The notes below the pieces were generated by a model. That model was not told where the DNA came from. It ran no database searches and saw only the letters and a program-made list of their open reading frames with translations. A DNA stretch of 64,000 nt, taken from contig JBPCJY010000016.1 in NCBI GenBank assembly GCA_051004815.1, positions 1 through 64,000 of the forward strand, given 5' to 3'. The translations under genes and the position numbers were made by a program. Source of the stretch: JBBQXY01 sp051004815. Lineage in GTDB: Bacteria > Chloroflexota > Ktedonobacteria > Ktedonobacterales > Ktedonobacteraceae. Positions 1-10,300 of the stretch are shown piece after piece (positions within the stretch are counted from its first letter, which is position 1; the number at the start of each line of letters is the position of its first letter).

Positions 1-711
1 CTCCTCGTCGAAGGTGAGCCACGGATCATTCCCACGTTCCCTACCGCGCTCACCCGCAAAGCCCGTACCAAGCTGGAGCAAATCGGGGTGGAAGTCCGCA
101 CCGGAGTGCATGTCACTGATGTGACTCCCGATGGAGTGAAGATCGGGGAGGAATACATCGCGGCGAAAAATGTCATTTGGACGGCGGGCGTAAAGGCTTC
201 ACCTGCGGGAGCATGGCTTGGGACCGAGGTGGACCGCGCGGGCCGCGTCAAGGTTCAGGCTGGTCTCACGGTTCCCGGCCATCCCAACGTCTTTGTGATC
301 GGGGATACGGCGTGCGTGAGGCAACACGGCAAGCTGTTGCCTGGTCTTGCTCCCGTCGCGATACAGGAGGGGCACTATGTGGCACGCGTCATTGCTGGTC
401 GAGTGGCCGGTAAAGCCGGGAGGCGACCATTCCACTATGTGAATAAAGGAACTCTGGCGACCGTCGGGCGTGCCTATGCGGTGGTCGATCTGGGCCCACT
501 GCACTTCACGGGTTTGCTGGCCTGGCTCACCTGGATTGTCGTCCATATCGCGTACCTGATCGGGTTTCGTAATCGCCTCATCGTGCTGCTCCAGTACGCC
601 TGGGCCTACGCAACGTTTCAGCCAGGAGCCCGCATTATTCTGCCTGAAGACAGTACGCAGTTGGCGCAAGAGGATCGGAAAACCCTCTCCAGCGCAGCAA
701 AGCCTGGATAG
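1..711 (+). CDS. Type II NADH dehydrogenase (NDH-2), C-terminal part, cut by the window edge
   Basis: The reading frame is open from base 1, so the N-terminus lies outside the window. Visible are the second half of the two-dinucleotide-binding fold and the FAD-contact segment VFVIGDTACV followed by APVAIQEGHYVA, as in pyridine nucleotide-disulfide oxidoreductases of the NDH-2 family. The last ~70 residues carry a hydrophobic helix (LLAWLTWIVVHIAYLIGF) and an amphipathic tail, typical of the membrane-anchoring C-terminus of NDH-2. By family knowledge the enzyme passes electrons from NADH to quinone at the inner face of the membrane without pumping protons. Codons 1-29 (LLVEGEPRIIPTF..) continue the family pattern, so the true start is upstream. 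The family call is solid; the exact acceptor is inferred. Confidence 0.85.
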   Translation, partial: LLVEGEPRIIPTFPTALTRKARTKLEQIGVEVRTGVHVTDVTPDGVKIGEEYIAAKNVIWTAGVKASPAGAWLGTEVDRAGRVKVQAGLTVPGHPNVFVIGDTACVRQHGKLLPGLAPVAIQEGHYVARVIAGRVAGKAGRRPFHYVNKGTLATVGRAYAVVDLGPLHFTGLLAWLTWIVVHIAYLIGFRNRLIVLLQYAWAYATFQPGARIILPEDSTQLAQEDRKTLSSAAKPG

Positions 712-1377
712 CGTTCTTTGCTCTGCACATGTGGCCCCAAAGAAGAAGGGGTTGCCATGAAAAGCAAGGGGTCTGTGATCGATGTGTGATTGGCATGCTG
801 ATAGCCTCAGCAGTTTGTATGGTACCCTTCCAGCAGGAAGACACCAGATGACTGGTCTGTCAGACGTATGTTGGTCCAGTGATAAGAGGATGTGAGAACA
901 ATCCATACCAATACTACTGTGACAGAATGAACGTGATAGAGCAATGACAGGTTATTTCCGGAGAGCAATCACACGGCTCTCTCATCAGGATGCGAGGTTC
1001 CCCTCCCAGCCCTGTCGTTCGCGCCAGGTAGGGAAGATCGGCTACCCATGAACACCTAGCAGAAGGAGCAAGAACCATGGGCCAACCTGCTCTGCCTCCG
1101 CATGAGGCAACGAGCAATCGTATATATTCTAGCTAGCTACACAAGCGAGAGGGAAAGAGAGAAGCGAAACGATGGCTGTCACACTTGAGTGGGTGTAGAT
1201 GCACCGCTTGGGCTCCCAGTTGCGTGCTGGCCTGCTGTTGGATCGCATCAAGCGAGCGTGCAAACAGCAGGACGTGAGAGAGGGCCAAGTGAAGGTGTTT
1301 GCTCAACGAGTGTATCTGCGACTGCAATCCAGCAGCCGACTGCGGTCATACTTGACATCTTTATTGTAGGCAACTCC
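712..1377. other. Intergenic region, no gene recognised
   Basis: About 665 bp between the NADH dehydrogenase and the convergent dihydroorotate-dehydrogenase-like gene. Short open frames exist on both strands but lack convincing ribosome binding sites and recognisable motifs. No clear terminator with a T-run was seen. Confidence 0.5.
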
Positions 1378-2388
1378 TTAACGCACATACTGGTCAAACG
1401 AGTTGAGTGCCTTCAGATAATTTGCTCGCTCGAAGGCTGCCGGGTCAGCTACGGCACGCTGGCTCATGCTCCCCCTCATTTGTTCAATTGAATCGTACTC
1501 GTGTTCTTCCATCCACTCTTGCAGCTCGGTCAGAATATGCGTGATCCGGCCAACACCACATTCCAATAGTGTGGAAGTCATCATCGCAACGTTTGCCCCT
1601 GCCATCATCGCTTTGAGCACATCTTGCGCGGTGTGTACACCGCTGGTCAGAGCGAAATCGGCCTGGATACGCCCATAGAGAATAGCAATCCAGCGCAGTG
1701 GTAAACGCAGTTCGTGGGACGTACTTAAGACCAGGTTGGGGATAACCTCCATTGCTTCCAGGTCAAAGTCGGGTTGGTAAAACCGATTGAACAATACGAG
1801 TGCATTCGCTCCCGCTCCTACAATGCGTTTTGCCATGTTGGGAAGAGACGTGAAGTAAGGACTGAGCTTGACTGCAATCGGAAGCTTCACCTTTGCTCGC
1901 ACATCTTTCACCAGCTGTACGTAGTCTTCTTCCAGTGCCGCGCCGCTTAATTCAAGGTCTGTTGGCAGGTAATAGATATTTAGCTCCAATGCATCGGCAC
2001 CCGCCTGCTCGATCTTTTGGGCATACTCTATCCAGCCACCCGACGAAATACCGTTCAGGCTGCCAATCACGGGAATACTCACCGCCTGCTTGGTTTTACG
2101 TACATGTTCCACGTATGGCTCAGGGCCCAGATTATAGTTGTCCAGATCAGGGAAGTAGCTCAGCGATTCGGCAAATGAGTTGGTGCCGCGCTCCAGGTAA
2201 TGATCCAGTTCCTGGCTCTCGTGGGTGATCTGCTCCTCGAACAATGAATACATCACGATGGCAGAAGCACCAGCGTCCTCTAATCTCCGCACGGTATCCA
2301 GGCTCTTTGAAAGCGGTGATGCTGATGCCACCAATGGATTTTTCAGTGGTAGTCCTACATACGTCGTTGTCACATCGGGCATGTTCAT
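1378..2388 (-). CDS. Dihydroorotate dehydrogenase-like flavoprotein (PFOR-associated)
   Basis: A 336-residue TIM-barrel protein of the class 1 dihydroorotate dehydrogenase/PreA family. The start MNMPDVTTTYVGLPLKNPLV matches the family N-terminus, where an early Asn and Ser/Ala contact FMN. Later segments VIGSLNGIS, LELNIYYLP, AVKLSPYF and the glycine-rich MMAGANVAMMTSTLL fit the FMN phosphate-binding end of the barrel. The ATG overlaps the stop of the nifJ 3' part by the ATGA arrangement, so the two were translationally coupled. A gene of this type commonly follows nifJ in other bacteria, where it is annotated as dihydroorotate dehydrogenase-like; its substrate is not established, and true pyrimidine synthesis is not implied. 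Because nifJ upstream is broken, expression of this gene may now be polar or depend on a promoter inside the transposon end. Confidence 0.85.
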   Translation of the reverse strand: MNMPDVTTTYVGLPLKNPLVASASPLSKSLDTVRRLEDAGASAIVMYSLFEEQITHESQELDHYLERGTNSFAESLSYFPDLDNYNLGPEPYVEHVRKTKQAVSIPVIGSLNGISSGGWIEYAQKIEQAGADALELNIYYLPTDLELSGAALEEDYVQLVKDVRAKVKLPIAVKLSPYFTSLPNMAKRIVGAGANALVLFNRFYQPDFDLEAMEVIPNLVLSTSHELRLPLRWIAILYGRIQADFALTSGVHTAQDVLKAMMAGANVAMMTSTLLECGVGRITHILTELQEWMEEHEYDSIEQMRGSMSQRAVADPAAFERANYLKALNSFDQYVR

Positions 2389-3026
2389 ACTCCTCTCTCA
2401 TGTGTAGCGGTAACGTTAGCAGTAGTGGGAACGACATCACCAGCAGGCTCTTGCTCGGCAGCCAATTCGTGATAATGGAACCAGCGATCCCGCACATCTT
2501 GTTGTGCTAACTTCATGAGAGCTTCAGCGCGTTTCTCGTCAGTCTGCAAAAGCATGCGGAAGCGTGTTTCATTATAGGCAAACTGCTCTAGCGGTATCGT
2601 CGGTTCTTTCGAGTCGAGGATCAGCGGGTTTTTCCCTTTTGCATGCAGTGCTGGATTGTAGCGATACAGCGGCCAATACCCCGACTGCACGGCCAGCTTT
2701 TGTTGTTTCAGCCCCTTGCTCATATCGATGCCATGCGCGATACAGTGGCTGTAGGCGATGATCAATGATGGGCCATGATACGCTTCGGCTTCCAGGAAAG
2801 CGTGGAGTGTTTGCTGATCGTTGGCACCCATTGCTACGTGGGCCACATACACGTTGCCGTAGGCCATCGCCAGCAAGCCCAGATCTTTCTTTGGCGTCGC
2901 CTTGCCATTGGCGGCGAATTTCGCCACTGCTCCGCGGGGAGTGGACTTCGACGCCTGTCCCCCGGTATTGGAATACACCTCGGTATCAAGCAAAAGTATG
3001 TTCACATTGCGACCCGATGCCAGCAC
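2385..3026 (-). pseudogene. nifJ: nifJ 3' part (pyruvate:ferredoxin oxidoreductase C-terminus), separated by Tn3 insertion
   Basis: This is the C-terminal ~213 residues of pyruvate:ferredoxin oxidoreductase. It begins at VLASGRNVNILLLDTEVYSN, the segment that follows the thiamine-diphosphate/Mg site, and includes the family hallmarks NTGGQASKSTPRG, KKDLGLLAMAYGNVYVA and GPSLIIAYSHCIAHGI. It joins in frame to the part ending ..GGLDHVLA at about 16028 once the transposon and one 5-bp target copy are removed. On its own it has only a fortuitous GTG and lacks the N-terminal and iron-sulfur domains, so it cannot be a functional enzyme. It keeps coupling to the flavoprotein gene downstream. Confidence 0.9.
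3022..3026. repeat. Target-site duplication AGCAC, left copy
   Basis: AGCAC directly abuts the outer end of the left 38-bp inverted repeat and matches 16023-16027 on the other side. Five bases is the normal target duplication of Tn3-family transposition. Removing one copy plus the element restores nifJ codons for H-V-L-A-S-G. Confidence 0.9.
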
Positions 3027-3064
3027 GGCCTATTAGGCCCGTCGACGAAATTTACAACGCTAAG
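3027..3064 (+). repeat. Tn3-family terminal inverted repeat, left
   Basis: 38 bp starting GGCCTATTAGGCC and ending ACGCTAAG. It matches the reverse complement of 15985-16022 except at positions 7 and 16. The first 13 bases are themselves nearly palindromic, which creates a misleading TATTA repeat inside both ends. Confidence 0.9.
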
Positions 3065-3113
3065 CCTCAAAAACGCAACTGAGAGGGTATGGTGAACAAC
3101 GCTAAGCCAGGTA

Positions 3114-6100
3114 TCAGAAAAGTGGTTCTGTCGTCCGCAAAGGACGCAATTGCCCACGTCGCTTCTTGGGGGCCTGCAAGTCAAAGTGGTGCGACCCATG
3201 CAGATTGATATGACCGGAGAGAATCGGAGAAAGATGCTCCAGGTCGCTCTCCAGAACCGAGTAACCGGTTGCGCGTAAATGATCGAGCGCAGCCTGCATG
3301 TACCGGGTATTCCAGACGGCAATGACGTTGAGCAAAAGGCTCAGGCAGGTCGCCCGATTGAGCTGGCCGGTCAGATCTCGGTCGGTCAATATCCCAAGCT
3401 GCCCATAGGCGACAAGACGTGTCAGACTATGCACCGCTTCTCCCTTGTTGAGCATGCGTCCTATCCGGCGTCGATACGGTTTGTCGGAAAGGAACGTCAG
3501 GATATCGATGGTCTTGAGCAAGCGTCCATATTCCTCCAAACCACGATAAATGAGGTTCTTGTTGTCGAGCGCTTGTAATTTGGCTACGAGGAGGACTGCT
3601 GTGACGGTGCCGTCCTTGAGCGATGCAGAAACACGATGCATGTCATCCCAGCAGCGCACGATCAAATCCCGCTGGATCGCTTGCCCACGAAAGAGCGGCC
3701 TCAAAATACCATACTCGCTCACGCTCTCCACAGGATAGAGCCGCTGATCAGAGAGGTCGCGGATACGAGGCGACAGCTTCAACCCTTGCAAATCGTAAAG
3801 AGCATACATCAACTCCGTAAACCCTGCGGTGTCGACCATCATCTCTCGAATGGGTAATTCCGTTTCGTGGTGCAAGATGGCGTCAAGTGCTGCATGAGCT
3901 TCGCGCATATGCGGTGAGATGATCTGGATATAGGGATGGGAATACTGGTCGCTGATCATATCGTGGAGCGTCACGCCCCGGCGGGGACCGAAGTAGCGTG
4001 CATGATACTGACCATGCAAGGATCGTGCGCCGATCTCAAAGCGAATGCCATCGGACATGGCAGTCGTTCCTGGACCAAAGGCGGCACTCAGCGGCAGACT
4101 GTGGTGATAGTCCACCAGAGCAACAATCGCTCGGCGCAATGTTTCTTCACGTAAATACCAGTCGGACACATGGGTAAGTTCATGGTAGGGGATTTCCGTG
4201 GCTTCCGCCATGGTCGAGAGCGGCAAGTTGAGGCCATGTGCCAGCAGGGCCGCAAAGAGTGCGACATCTACCCGAGGATCACGCGTTTTTGCCGACTCTC
4301 GCTCATTGAGGTGAGTGAAAAGACTCCGCAGTCCGACCCAATCATCCACCTCGATAAAAACATCCGCCAGGCGTGCATGAGGCATCACACGCAGCAGAGC
4401 TTCTCGCAGCGGCTCGACGGTGGCAGGAATGAGCAGCTTTTCATCTTTGGAGAGATCCAGGGTGGCTTTGCCATCTTTGGTCACCATCTCGGCAAAATCA
4501 TTGCTCTCCCAGCCGTCCAAAACGGTTTTGAGTGTTGTTCGATACCGCTCCTGCAGCAGATCAAGATAGACGTCAGCACTCTCAGAAGCGGGAAGTCGCG
4601 TGAACCAACTGGCTTTGCGCTCTGCCCAGGCCGTTGGTGTATGCAGATACGAGGTCCAGACCTTGTGTTGTCGACTTCCTGGAACCGAAAGGTCGGAGGA
4701 GCGAAGGTGTTTGCGCATCTGCTCGGCCAGGCAGAGTTCCCAGAGGTGTTTGGCGGTGTGCGCCTTCGCCGCGTCAATAGCCTCGCGCCATTCAGCGGGC
4801 AGAAAGTCTTTCGGAGCATCTGCTGGGAGCTTGCGTCGCCCCTCTGCATCCATCCGTTTGAGTGCCGAGATTCCGGCAACAATAGGTTTGGCTGCACTCG
4901 TTCCGGTGAAGGTGAGTGCCATGAGCAGATCCGGGAGGAAAGCACGCAGAAACGAGTAATGGTGGTCCAGTAAATCGAATGCTTGTCCATTTTCTGGCCG
5001 CGCTTTGGTGCCAGATTCGTCATGAACCGTTTGCAACTGTGCTTGAGGGACGGCCTCGTAAATACGGGGGCGGACCTGTGCATCAGGAATCTCGGGGTCT
5101 AAAACAATCTTGGTCACCTTCCGAAACGTATGGATATGTCGCGTCAGGGCTTTGCCATGCGTGGCGTGGTGGGTCTTCTCGGCGCTCTCGGTTCGCCGGA
5201 AGATGCCAGTGATCAGATCGTCAAACGAGATCAAAAGCCGATCCAGCAGTTCCTGTTGAAGATCCTGAAGGTAACAGACCAGCAATGCCGCACGCTTCTG
5301 TTGAGAGAAACGAAGGAGGGAGTCGCGGTGGTATTTCGCTCCCAGATGGGCCAGCACCCGCACACGATTGCGGTTGAGCCGCGAGACATCGATTGTGTTC
5401 AGCTGGAGCTGGCGCACCGTTTCCAATTTGGAGATCAGGGCCTTGATGGATGCGGGTGATGCTTTGACTGCTGGTTCTTTCAGCCAGGCGAAGGTCGAAC
5501 CACGCTTGCCCTGCTCACGCTGCAGCAGATCCTCCAGGGCCTGTGCCTGGGTTGGAGTCAGTTGCGACGTCAAGGCCGCGAAGACCTGGCTTTCAGCCTG
5601 TGGACGGACCTGGGCGATGATTTTGGAAATGGTACTTTCCGCCGGAAAGAGAATACCCTCTTCGCGTAACCAATCCTCGGCTTCTTCGAGCAAGACAGCG
5701 GGATCATCGCGTTGCAGTGCCCGATCCAGCAGGTACTCGGCCAGGTGCGGATCGTCCTCCTCATGGGCATAGGGACGCAGTTTGAGATAGCCACGAATCT
5801 GCACCAGGTGTTCGTCGCGTGTCTGGGACCGCCGAACGCTGTACTCGGCGAGGGCCTCTGGATGGACATTGAGCTGCATAGCAACGAACTGGATGATGCG
5901 CGGTGGGGTCAGGTTCACTTCGGGAAGAGGACAATACAGCAAGCGCAGGAGAAGCAGATTGAGCGCGAACCCGAAGCGGTTGGATGCACCGCGGCAGGTC
6001 CGCACCTCGCGCATATCCTCCGGGGTCAGGAGGAAAAACCGGGCGAGGTCCTCAGATGCCCAGTCTTGTCGCAAGGCCCGGAAGCGCCGAGTGTCGAGGG

Positions 6101-6131
6101 TCTCTGTTGTCATAGCTGGTCCATCCTTCAT
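3114..6131 (-). CDS. tnpA: Tn3-family transposase TnpA
   Basis: A 1005-residue protein of full Tn3 TnpA length. The N-terminal ~170 residues (RFRALRQDWASEDLARFF onward) are the DUF4158/inverted-repeat-binding region. The C-terminal catalytic domain shows the RNase-H-like acidic triad: D in TAMSDGIRFE (about residue 694), D in MMVDTAGFTE (about 767) and E in LNKGEAVHSLTR (about 898), with the following VIAVWNTRYM motif. It performs replicative transposition from the 38-bp ends to give a cointegrate. Its ATG overlaps the tnpI stop (ATGA), so translation is coupled; an alternative ATG lies 18 bp further in. The 3' end stops 50 bp inside the left inverted repeat, the usual compact layout. No frameshift or missing motif was seen. 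Confidence 0.95.
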   Translation of the reverse strand: MKDGPAMTTETLDTRRFRALRQDWASEDLARFFLLTPEDMREVRTCRGASNRFGFALNLLLLRLLYCPLPEVNLTPPRIIQFVAMQLNVHPEALAEYSVRRSQTRDEHLVQIRGYLKLRPYAHEEDDPHLAEYLLDRALQRDDPAVLLEEAEDWLREEGILFPAESTISKIIAQVRPQAESQVFAALTSQLTPTQAQALEDLLQREQGKRGSTFAWLKEPAVKASPASIKALISKLETVRQLQLNTIDVSRLNRNRVRVLAHLGAKYHRDSLLRFSQQKRAALLVCYLQDLQQELLDRLLISFDDLITGIFRRTESAEKTHHATHGKALTRHIHTFRKVTKIVLDPEIPDAQVRPRIYEAVPQAQLQTVHDESGTKARPENGQAFDLLDHHYSFLRAFLPDLLMALTFTGTSAAKPIVAGISALKRMDAEGRRKLPADAPKDFLPAEWREAIDAAKAHTAKHLWELCLAEQMRKHLRSSDLSVPGSRQHKVWTSYLHTPTAWAERKASWFTRLPASESADVYLDLLQERYRTTLKTVLDGWESNDFAEMVTKDGKATLDLSKDEKLLIPATVEPLREALLRVMPHARLADVFIEVDDWVGLRSLFTHLNERESAKTRDPRVDVALFAALLAHGLNLPLSTMAEATEIPYHELTHVSDWYLREETLRRAIVALVDYHHSLPLSAAFGPGTTAMSDGIRFEIGARSLHGQYHARYFGPRRGVTLHDMISDQYSHPYIQIISPHMREAHAALDAILHHETELPIREMMVDTAGFTELMYALYDLQGLKLSPRIRDLSDQRLYPVESVSEYGILRPLFRGQAIQRDLIVRCWDDMHRVSASLKDGTVTAVLLVAKLQALDNKNLIYRGLEEYGRLLKTIDILTFLSDKPYRRRIGRMLNKGEAVHSLTRLVAYGQLGILTDRDLTGQLNRATCLSLLLNVIAVWNTRYMQAALDHLRATGYSVLESDLEHLSPILSGHINLHGSHHFDLQAPKKRRGQLRPLRTTEPLF

Positions 6132-7033
6132 CGCTTCCGTTGACGCGCTTCCACCAATTCGCGCTTGATCGTCTCCATATCGATCTCGGTATAGCGCAAG
6201 GTCGTTTGCAGATTTTTGTGTCCCAGGAGTTTACGCACCGATGGCAGGCTGACCCCGCTGCGGAGCTTGACGGTCGCGTAGGTGTGGCGCAACCGGTGGA
6301 TCGTGATGGGTTCTTGCTCATTGGCAAAATGCTCGGGATGTGCGGAGCGTGCTTGCTTCACGTACCGCTCGAAGTGATACCAGATGGTGCTGTAATCAAG
6401 GGCCTCGCCATATCGACCACCTTTACGCACATCACCACGGAAGAGGGGACCAACTCCGCCCACCGTTTTGAGCAGTTTCCGCAGCAACGTGACACTGTGA
6501 CTGGCGTCGATCAGGGGGATCACCCGTTCCTTGTTCCCCTTGCCCACAATCCGCAGGTAGCCACCATCAAGGTCGTTAAGATGCACGTGCTGTACCTGCA
6601 AGCCCAGTGCCTCCCCCACCCGCATGCCCGTTTCGTACAGCAGCGTGAACAACAGGCGGTTGCGCAACTCCTGGCGAGGAATCGCGGCCAGAATCGCCTC
6701 CACTTGCTTTTCAGTCAGCGGACGCGGGTCACGCTCACCGATGGGGATGGCTTCCAACTTGGCGGTGGGATCGGCAGGCACCAGATCCTGCTGGTAGGCC
6801 CACCTGAAACACGAACGCAACGCAGCCTTGCGGCGCGCCAGCGTGGTGGGGGCCAGATCCGTTGTGGCATCCAAGAACAGGCGGAGATGGGATACGGTGA
6901 TCTCACCAATGGGGAGCGTGGGAAGCACCTGCGTGCATGCCATGAGATCATAGCGGTAGGCGCGGCGGGTGTTTGAGGCAAACGTGCGCTGTTTGGCCGC
7001 GAAAAAGGCCTCAATCAGTTCTGTCAAGTCCAT
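6128..7033 (-). CDS. tnpI: Tyrosine recombinase TnpI (cointegrate resolvase)
   Basis: A 301-residue phage-integrase-family recombinase. The SAM-like core-binding domain covers about residues 1-95. The catalytic domain shows R138 (ETGMRVGEA), K165 (VGKGNKER), H246 and R249 (IHRLRHTYAT), H272 (LGHKNLQTT) and nucleophile Y281 (LRYTEI), so all catalytic residues are present. Coupling to a Tn3 tnpA places it as the site-specific resolvase of a Tn4430/Tn5401-type element rather than a phage integrase. The start at 7033 is chosen because GAGGAA sits 3-9 bases upstream; the longer start at 7051 would begin inside a binding-site repeat (7044-7056), so recombinase binding there could also repress the operon. 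Confidence 0.92.
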   Translation of the reverse strand: MDLTELIEAFFAAKQRTFASNTRRAYRYDLMACTQVLPTLPIGEITVSHLRLFLDATTDLAPTTLARRKAALRSCFRWAYQQDLVPADPTAKLEAIPIGERDPRPLTEKQVEAILAAIPRQELRNRLLFTLLYETGMRVGEALGLQVQHVHLNDLDGGYLRIVGKGNKERVIPLIDASHSVTLLRKLLKTVGGVGPLFRGDVRKGGRYGEALDYSTIWYHFERYVKQARSAHPEHFANEQEPITIHRLRHTYATVKLRSGVSLPSVRKLLGHKNLQTTLRYTEIDMETIKRELVEARQRKR

Positions 7034-7043
7034 AGATTCCTCT

Positions 7044-7153
7044 GTGTCCAAGATAATCTCAATTCATCAGCGGACGATGACCGCTGGTGTGAGCGCTCTC
7101 TTACTCAACGTCACAACAGTAATGTCCAGGATAACAGCTCTTATCTGGGACAC
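7044..7153. other. Candidate internal resolution site for TnpI
   Basis: Three copies of a 13-bp motif, consensus RTGTCCMRGATAA: 7044-7056 and 7122-7134 on the plus strand, and 7141-7153 on the minus strand. The last two face each other across a 6-bp spacer (CAGCTC), the geometry of a tyrosine-recombinase core site. The first copy stands about 80 bp away as a possible accessory site. In Tn4430 the resolution site likewise combines an inverted pair and extra direct copies upstream of tnpI. A fourth, degenerate copy may exist near 7062-7078 but is not convincing. Confidence 0.7.
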
Positions 7154-7338
7154 GCTGTGTGATAGAATATACCATATTGCCGTGATGGTGAGGCCGCTTC
7201 CGTCCTTTTCGATGTTGTCCTTCGAGAAGAAGATGGCAACGTTCCATTGTTCACACCGTACGTGTAGCGCGGTCTCGGGGGAAGACCCATGTGGATTGAT
7301 TGTTTTCCAAAGAGCAAGCAGCCAGAAAGGGGACAAGC

Positions 7339-10300
7339 ATGGCACTGCCGTTTGACACATCCGTTGTGTGTCCCATTTTTATCGGTCGCACGGCAGCTCT
7401 TGCATCGCTTGAGTGCCTCGTCGAGCAGGTTGAAAACGGGCAGGGACAAATGGTCCTCGTGTCAGGCGAAGCAGGCATCGGCAAATCGCGCCTGGTGGCC
7501 GAAGCCAAAGCAACTGTAGGGCAGGAGCGGGCGCGTTTCCTGCAAGGAGCCTGCTTTGAGCAAGACCGAGCATTGCCCTTCGCTCCACTGCTCGATATGC
7601 TGCGTACCCTGCTCTTCAGCGAAGCCCGGGAAGCGTCTCTCCCACTGCTTCTGCCTCTTGCGCCTGAACTCATCAAAATCCTGCCCGATCTTGCGCTTTG
7701 GCTGCCGGACGTGACGCCCACTGCGGCCCTAGAGCCAGAACAGGAGAAACGTCGCCTCTTTGTGGCTCTGACCCACTTCTTGCTCCGATTGTGCGACCAG
7801 CGTCCCGTGTTGCTCGTCATTGAAGACCTGCATTGGAGCGACGACATCAGTCTTGAGTTTTTCCTCTACCTGAGCCGCTATCTGAAATCGCGCCCACTTC
7901 TGCTGCTATTCACCTATCGCAGCGAAGAGGTCTCGCCATTGCTCCGGCATTTCCTGGCAACGCTCAACAGGGAACGAGCGGTAGTGGAAGTCTCCCTCGT
8001 CAACCTGACTGTTGATGAGGTTCAGGCAATGGTACGAAGCATTTTTCGGCTCAAGAAGCCCGTGCGTCGCGACTTTCTTGAGGTGCTCTATCAGCTGACC
8101 GAGGGCAATCCGTTTTTTGCCGAAGAGGTGTTGAAGTCGCTGCTGGCCGCCGGTGACATCTTCTTCATCGACAGCATCTGGGATCGCAAGCCACTCGCCG
8201 AACTGCATATCCCCCCCAGCGTGTCCGACGCTGTGCAGCAGCGCGTCAGCATGTTGAATGCTGCAGCCAGGGAGACGCTGGAACTGGCAGCAGTCGTCGG
8301 CAGACAGGTGGATTTTTCCCTCTTGCACGCACTGACTTCGCAGCCGGAACATGTGCTCATGCAGTGTCTCGAAACCTTGATCGCGGCACAACTACTCGTA
8401 GAAACCTCATCTGAGCAGGTGGCCTTTCGTCACGCCCTCACGCAGCAGGCAGTGTATCAGGGGCTGTTGGCTCGTAAGCGCATGGCACTCCATCTCGTGA
8501 TTGCTCAGGAAATAGAACGCCTCTCTGCCTCTACCCTTGAGGCACATCTGACGGATCTAGCCTATCACTTCTACCGGGCAGAGGCGTGGACGCAAACACT
8601 GGACTACGCTCAGCGGGTTGGAACAAAGGCACTCATGCTCTACGCCCCGATCACGGCGATGGCGCATTTTACGCACGCGCTTGAGGCGGCTCACCATCTC
8701 CCGGATGCCAACCTGATTCCGCTCTATCGCGCCCGTGGGCAGGCTTATGGTCTCCTGGGCAATTTTGAGGTGGCGCGGAGCGATTTCGAGCAGGCGGTAC
8801 ACCTTGCTCGTGCGACGGAAGACAGGCAGGAGGAGTGGCAGAGCCTGATGGAGCTTACCTGGTTGTTGAGTGAACACGACGACCAAGACCTCAGCGACTT
8901 CTTCCAGCGTCTGCTCGACCTGGCACAGTCACTCAAAGACCCACAGAAATATGCTCTGAGCAAGAATTTGCAGGCGCACCATTTGACGGAAGATGGTCAA
9001 CCAGAGGCGAGCATTCCCATGCACGAAGAAGCCTTACACCTCTTTCAACAACAAGGAGATCAGCATGGTGAGGCGCGAGCTCTTGAGTTTCTCGGGCAGA
9101 CGATGGCGTTTTATGGGGACATGCGATGGGCCGTGTCTTACTATGACCGGGCCATTGCGCTCTCGCGTCGCATCGGCGAAAAACGGATCTTAGTCGCCAG
9201 CCTGGCCCTTCGAAGCTATACCGTCAGCCCCGCACTCAAAGAACCTGCCTTCAGCGCACAGGGAACCCTGGCCGTCTGTCAGCGGGACCTCGAAGAAGCA
9301 CGATGGCTGGTGGATGAGATGGAGTGGACACTTGGACAAACCATCTGTCACCTCTATGCGAGCTGGGTCTTTACCTCCTATGGACTCGTAGGCGAGGGGT
9401 TAACCCACGCGAGAGCGGCACGCGAGATTGCCACTGAGATCAAGAATCCGCAGTGGATGGTCGCCTCTTGCTGTGCATTTGGTGAGGCGTATCTCGTGCT
9501 GCTCGATCCCAGCCAGGGGTTGGCCACACTGGAATCAGGGCTGGAGATCGTTCTCACGATGGGTTCAGTGTATTGGGCCGGGATTATCAGGGTGGTCCTG
9601 GCGCGGGCGTTCCTACTGACAGGGGATTTCCTTCGCACGGAAGCGGCACTCGATCAGATTCTAGCGCAAGACCAGGCCCCGCGCACTATTCTGGAGCGGC
9701 GTGTGGGCTGGGTGCGGGGCGAGCTGGCCCTTGCCAGGCACCAGCCGGACGTGGCACTGCGCCTGGCGGATGCACTCATCGCCTCAGCCCCCGGCGAGGC
9801 CCAGAGGGCAGCGGGGCAGCCCATCCCGGCACTCTTGAAACTGCGAGGCGAGGCCATGTTCGCATTGGGTCAGGTGGAGGAAGCCATCTCCGCATTGGAG
9901 GAGGCTCGACGAGGGGCGCAGGACTGGAGGGCGCTGCCTCTGCTGTGGCAGATTCAGCGCTCGCTTGGTCATGTCTACGCCGCAGCCAGGCAGAAGCCAG
10001 ACGCTCACCAGGCATTCGCCGCCGCGCGAGAGGTGATCAAGAGTCTGGCTGCCTCCCTCGATGAGACAGAGCTGCGCGAACGCTTCTTGCAGACAGCACT
10101 AACCTCCATGCCCAGGGAGTACCCACTCACACCCCGGCAGTCCGCCAAACACGCCTTTGGGGGACTGAGCGAGCGGGAACGCGCGATCGCGCGGCTCATT
10201 GCACAGGGCAAATCGAATCGTGAGATCGCCGAAGCATTCATCATTAGCGAGCGCACAGTTGAAACGCATCTTGGGCGCATGTATGCCAAACTAGGCTTCA

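Noticed and set aside
1189..1491. 100-residue plus-strand gene after the NADH dehydrogenase
   Set aside because: It overlaps the end of the well-supported flavoprotein gene and has no ribosome site or family.
6140..6976. 278-residue plus-strand frame opposite tnpI
   Set aside because: Shadow of the recombinase gene; no motif and no ribosome site.
7062..7078. Fourth copy of the TnpI motif
   Set aside because: The match needs a one-base insertion and covers only the CGTCC and GAT parts.
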